From contig JAFGGD010000025.1 of the NCBI GenBank assembly GCA_016930695.1, positions 1 to 34,819 of the forward strand: DNA of 34,819 nucleotides. Reading direction: 5' to 3'. Below are positions 32,189 through 34,819 of the stretch, piece after piece; position 1 is the stretch's first letter; the number at the start of each line of letters is the position of its first letter. Under the pieces are notes generated by a model. The model had not been told where the DNA came from and ran no database searches. It saw only the letters and a list, made by a program, of their open reading frames with translations. This DNA is from Candidatus Eisenbacteria bacterium (GTDB taxonomy: Bacteria; Orphanbacterota; Orphanbacteria; Orphanbacterales; Orphanbacteraceae). A program made the position numbers and the translations under genes.

Positions 32189-32645
32189 ATCCCCTCCGTG
32201 CCGGCGCGGCGGTCCGGTTCTACCGAGTATCGACCCTTTCGTCCACGGGCAGCACCACCCCTTCAACCGGCCCGCTCCGGCGTGATTCCACAATCTAATC
32301 TTAGTATTTTCCGGTGATTAGAGGCAACGGGAACCGGGGAAGGCTCGGGATCGCGGGGCGGCACGCGGCACGGACCACCCGACCGAATCCGGCATAGGCT
32401 GCATTTGTATATTTTCTATTTCGACAATGCGGATCGAAGGCTTATCATCGTGATCGTGAATCATAACGTCCTTTATGTTACATATAAACGGGGGGGAGGG
32501 GGGGCTCGGCAGCGCCGAGGCGTGACCGTCAGGATCACATGTCAAATGCCCGCATGACCCGATCTGATATACTGCCGGGGTGACGTGGATACCGTTGTCC
32601 GGGGTAAGCCGATTACCAGTTGGGCGATAAGGTGGAACAGTAAGG
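32189..32645. promoter_or_regulatory. Intergenic region at the boundary to the accessory tail
   Basis: A 457-bp divergent gap where composition drops towards AT. It holds a possible minus-strand promoter (32298-32327: TTGCCT, 18 bases, TAAGAT), an AT-rich patch (about 32395-32490) and a G7-A-G7 run (32490-32504). It also holds the plus-strand extended -10 at 32565-32573. No gene is seen. Confidence 0.45.
32565..32573 (+). promoter_or_regulatory. Extended -10 promoter of the accessory genes
   Basis: TGATATACT: a TATACT hexamer with the TGn extension, the same layout as the S8 gene promoter. No good -35 is present. The leader to 32646 would be about 65 bases. Confidence 0.5.
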
Positions 32646-33380
32646 ATGGAATCGCACCTTTCCGCGATGGCCGACTTGGAGTCATTCGACCCCGTAGTCT
32701 TCAGGGGAGACGACGAGGTCCCACAGGCCGTCTGTGATTTCGTCCTAGCTCTCGCTCTCGCATACAATGACCTCAGAGACCTACTTGAGCTTCACTTGGC
32801 TCTCAATGAACCGAAACCGACGGAGCTTGTGCCCTATACGAAGCAATACGGGGCGTTCCACGGCATCAACCACCATCTTTATCGTCTCATCGTGGGAATG
32901 CTGCACGAACTCATGAAGCTTGTCCGCAACCACCGTCAATCCACAGAACATCCCGTCTTCCAGGCGGTTGTCATGAGACTGCCGAAGAAGGTGCGATTAG
33001 ACTGGGCGACACTCTCTTCTGTTGCCTCGGGACAGGAAAACGACGGGCGCCTTGGCAGGGCTCTTGCAGTAGTTCGCAACAAGGTCGTATTTCATTACGA
33101 CCCGGGGGCGATAGGCCGTGGGGGCAAATTCCATTTTGCTTCCGTTGAGCGGGACCGGCGGCGAGCCTTTGTTTCGCGTGGGCAGAACATGGCCGAGTCA
33201 CGATTCTATTTCGCCGACGCTGCTTCCGCCGGTTGGCTTCCTACAATCATGGGCGGAGAGAAGGCGCAGGAGTTTGCTCGGGATATCGTCGAGTTCATTG
33301 AGCCCGTAAATAAGGCTCTATGGGGGCTCATAATCGGATTCGTGTATGAGCGTCGTGAGGGATTCCGGACGGAGTCATAG
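32646..33380 (+). CDS. Unrecognised protein with HEPN-type R-N-x4-H motif
   Basis: A 244-residue, mostly helical, soluble protein with no signal peptide or membrane helix. R144-N145-K146-V-V-F-H150 followed by Y151-D152 matches the R-N-x4-H pattern of HEPN ribonuclease domains and sits at the end of a predicted helix (GRLGRALAVVRNKVVFHYDP). A preceding helix-rich half (AYNDLRDLLELHLALN, LIVGMLHELMKLVRNH) would suit a four-helix bundle. HEPN proteins commonly act in toxin-antitoxin or antiphage modules, but no partner nucleotidyltransferase gene is visible. Codon choice is less GC-biased than in the rest of the window, suggesting transfer. The start lacks a strong Shine-Dalgarno; M8 (32667) is an alternative. 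Function is inference only. Confidence 0.65.
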   Translation: MESHLSAMADLESFDPVVFRGDDEVPQAVCDFVLALALAYNDLRDLLELHLALNEPKPTELVPYTKQYGAFHGINHHLYRLIVGMLHELMKLVRNHRQSTEHPVFQAVVMRLPKKVRLDWATLSSVASGQENDGRLGRALAVVRNKVVFHYDPGAIGRGGKFHFASVERDRRRAFVSRGQNMAESRFYFADAASAGWLPTIMGGEKAQEFARDIVEFIEPVNKALWGLIIGFVYERREGFRTES

Positions 33381-33507
33381 CGTCGCCGCACCAGCGACCG
33401 CCGTTACCCGAATCCCGGGATCCTGACACTTCGATGTCTCGTGGGAGGGGTTCTTTTAGGCGTTGCGGCTGACCCGCAGCGTTGGACACGTAGGGGAGAA
33501 TCGTGAA

Positions 33508-34134
33508 GTGAGGAGAATCACCTATTCCCTGGCTGTTGCGTGCGCGATAGCTTCGACGGTTTTGGCAGCTACCGAAGGATCGTACGTGGTTCATCAACCT
33601 GTCGTTGCAGGTGACGAGGGAGTGACACCACGACCCATCACATTCGTCTGCCTCGGTGACATGTGGGCGGGGCCGGGGTGGACGGTGAAGCGCACGGTCG
33701 AGGAGAACTGCATATCGACGACCGAAGGATTCGCCAATCGGAATGCGGCCAACCTGGCGGGGCTGACGGTAACACTCGTTCCGCACCCGGGGCCTCCAAA
33801 GAACATGGTCTTCCCGGGCTTGTTCGGCGATACGCTGCGGGCAGTCTTGGACGTTTCTGCGGCGGTTCGGCCACCGGGTGAGAAGAGGCTCTACTTTGGT
33901 GGATATTCGCTGGACACGATTCTGCCCGTCACGGTCGAGTGTTTTCTCCTGAACCTCGCGCAGGAATACCCTCGCATTCAATTGCTGGTACTAGAGGTGG
34001 CTGGTAGCGAGGAGTACGCATATCTGCGCGGGACGTACCCGATCCACCCACTCGGTGAGAAACCTGAGGAGGTGCCTGACAAACCGGTTCATCAGGATGC
34101 ACCCAGGGACTCCGTTACTTCAATAAAGAGGTAG
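33508..34134 (+). CDS. Secreted protein of unknown function
   Basis: A 208-residue product from a GTG start with AGGGGAG upstream. The N-terminus RRITYSLAVACAIASTVLAA is a signal peptide, which fixes the start better than the upstream ATG at 33463. The mature chain has two cysteines (ITFVCLGDMW and EENCIST) and beta-type segments such as NLAGLTVTLVPHPGPP and RLYFGGYSLDTILPVTVECF. It ends in a charged, Pro-rich tail. No family or catalytic motif was recognised. It lies 53 bp before a lipoprotein gene on the same strand, and both are exported, so they may form a two-gene unit. Composition is less GC-rich than the core genes. Confidence 0.6.
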   Translation: MRRITYSLAVACAIASTVLAATEGSYVVHQPVVAGDEGVTPRPITFVCLGDMWAGPGWTVKRTVEENCISTTEGFANRNAANLAGLTVTLVPHPGPPKNMVFPGLFGDTLRAVLDVSAAVRPPGEKRLYFGGYSLDTILPVTVECFLLNLAQEYPRIQLLVLEVAGSEEYAYLRGTYPIHPLGEKPEEVPDKPVHQDAPRDSVTSIKR

Positions 34135-34187
34135 GCGCGGTGCTTCACGGCAAGGCCGTTGAGCAAGAACGCGAGGATTGTGCGATT

Positions 34188-34544
34188 ATGCGTATGATAT
34201 CGGCACTTGTTGTGGCGCTGACCCTTCTGTCGTGCTCGCACCAGCCAGCAGTGGAAACCCGTGCGCCCGTTGCTGACGCAAGAAGTCCGGTCTTGGCGGC
34301 CCTCCTATCACGCGACAAGAACCAGATCTATGTGGTCAGTGAGCTGTTTGAAAGGACGGCCGGTGCCGATCCGGATTGTGGACTAGACTTCTCCGGTAGC
34401 TATCGTGAGAACGTGCCTGCGATCATTTGCATCATGACGTCACTTCTCAGCTACGATCTGGCGACCTTCCGGGAGTTCGAGGCGGCATACGAGATGGATT
34501 CGTGGGCCTATTCTCCGATGTTCTCTGAAAGGTATTGGAAATAA
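34188..34544 (+). CDS. Small lipoprotein of unknown function
   Basis: A 118-residue lipoprotein. The ATG at 34188 is chosen because the lipoprotein signal begins there: MRMISALVVALTLLSCSHQP, with lipobox LLSC putting the modified Cys at residue 16. GAGG lies 10 bases upstream. The mature part is helical and acidic (NQIYVVSELFERTAGADPD, YDLATFREFEAAYEMDSW) with two further cysteines (DPDCGLDF and IICIM). No family was recognised. It follows the secreted protein gene closely, probably in one transcript. Confidence 0.6.
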   Translation: MRMISALVVALTLLSCSHQPAVETRAPVADARSPVLAALLSRDKNQIYVVSELFERTAGADPDCGLDFSGSYRENVPAIICIMTSLLSYDLATFREFEAAYEMDSWAYSPMFSERYWK

Positions 34545-34819
34545 CCTGGGAAACCCGATTCAGGGTAGCGCCGCACTGGATCCGCATCGCGAACGATCCG
34601 CCGCCAGTCACGCCCCCCCAGTTCGCCTTCCGCATAGAAAGGCGAACCGGGCGATTTTGGGCACTGGCGCCGATTCTCTCCCGGGTGAGCCACCGACACC
34701 CGCAAAAAGGGCTTTTCGAGCCTGAAGGCCTTCGGCCCTTCCGCCCGTAGGAAAGCGAATCCTGTTCGCGATCCTGGTGCATATACGACGGGTTCTCTTG
34801 CGGGCTGTTGCTTGGAAGA
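34545..34819. other. Non-coding tail with hairpins
   Basis: No convincing gene. A 9-bp perfect hairpin (34621-34629 with 34639-34647) on GTTCGCCTT is the clearest element. A GGCC-centred palindrome lies near 34725-34740, and GCGAA/TTCGC pairing lies near 34755-34770. It looks like dispersed palindromic sequence or a 3' region, cut by the window end. Confidence 0.4.

Noticed and set aside
32490-32504. G-quadruplex candidate (G7-A-G7)
   Set aside because: Only two G runs are present; four stacks would need splitting with zero-length loops. Noted as a G-run only.
32619-34164. Integron cassette array: GTTRRRY sites precede all three accessory genes (32619, 33481, 34158), two of them exactly 20 bases before the start
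   Set aside because: No matching RYYYAAC partner lies upstream of any of them. The 53-bp gap before the third gene is too short for an attC site, and no integrase is present. Only a partial inverted repeat (33382-33390/33464-33473) was found.
1-34819. tRNA, rRNA, CRISPR array, insertion sequence or prophage
   Set aside because: No cloverleaf with a TTCRA arm, no regular short repeat-spacer pattern, no transposase or integrase motif and no phage gene was seen on either strand by eye.

Overview
The window is a mostly GC-rich chromosomal segment (about two thirds G+C by eye) from a Gram-negative bacterium. The protein repertoire points to the FCB-like or candidate-phylum side of the tree, something like Eisenbacteria or Latescibacteria. 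This placement is an inference from three things. Three large secreted proteins end in a FlgD-like C-terminal domain that starts at an NPFNP motif and ends at a short basic tail. There are also GWxTD-type proteins, an Omp28/PEGA lipoprotein and an outer-membrane beta-barrel. Finally, a bacterial glutaminyl-tRNA synthetase is present. No rRNA, tRNA, CRISPR array or transposase was seen.

Layout. (1) 1-404 is non-coding: a small palindrome, a 159-bp structured repeat (119-277), a hexamer tract and a hairpin. (2) 405-3147 holds an M20 dipeptidase (-) and a divergent YchF-type GTPase (+), separated by a region with two dyads. (3) 3338-3939 is a short secreted protein with a textbook sigma-54 promoter and an intrinsic terminator. 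(4) 4016-8089 (-) is a 1357-residue subtilisin-family exoprotein with a FlgD-like tail. (5) 8349-10338 (+) holds a small membrane protein, a 40-residue lysine-rich protein and a ZIP-family metal transporter. (6) 10785-13873 (+) holds trpB without trpA, behind a long structured leader, then glnS. (7) 13946-18577 is a segment of visibly lower GC with a beta-helix protein (-) and a 1001-residue exoprotein (+). (8) 18776-21358 is a LemA + M48 metalloprotease pair. (9) 21475-21632 is the second copy of the structured repeat. (10) 21664-24740 (-) holds two tandem GWxTD-like paralogues. (11) 25365-30168 (-) is a probable envelope transcription unit: Omp28/PEGA lipoprotein, FlgD-tailed exoprotein, TlpA-like thioredoxin, beta-barrel. 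It runs from a near-consensus promoter to a terminator. (12) 30308-32188 (-) is a membrane-anchored alkaline-phosphatase-superfamily hydrolase. (13) 32400-34819 is a lower-GC accessory tail with three unrecognised genes, one carrying an R-N-x4-H motif of HEPN type.

How the genes work together. Most of the window concerns the cell envelope and secretome: exported proteins sharing a C-terminal sorting-type domain, periplasmic thiol redox proteins encoded beside an outer-membrane protein, and membrane proteolysis by LemA/M48. No secretion machine for the FlgD-tailed proteins is present here. The most unusual signals are the two-copy structured repeat, whose differences fall only in predicted loops, and the trpB leader, where one upstream segment can pair either with a nearby segment or with the trpB start codon.
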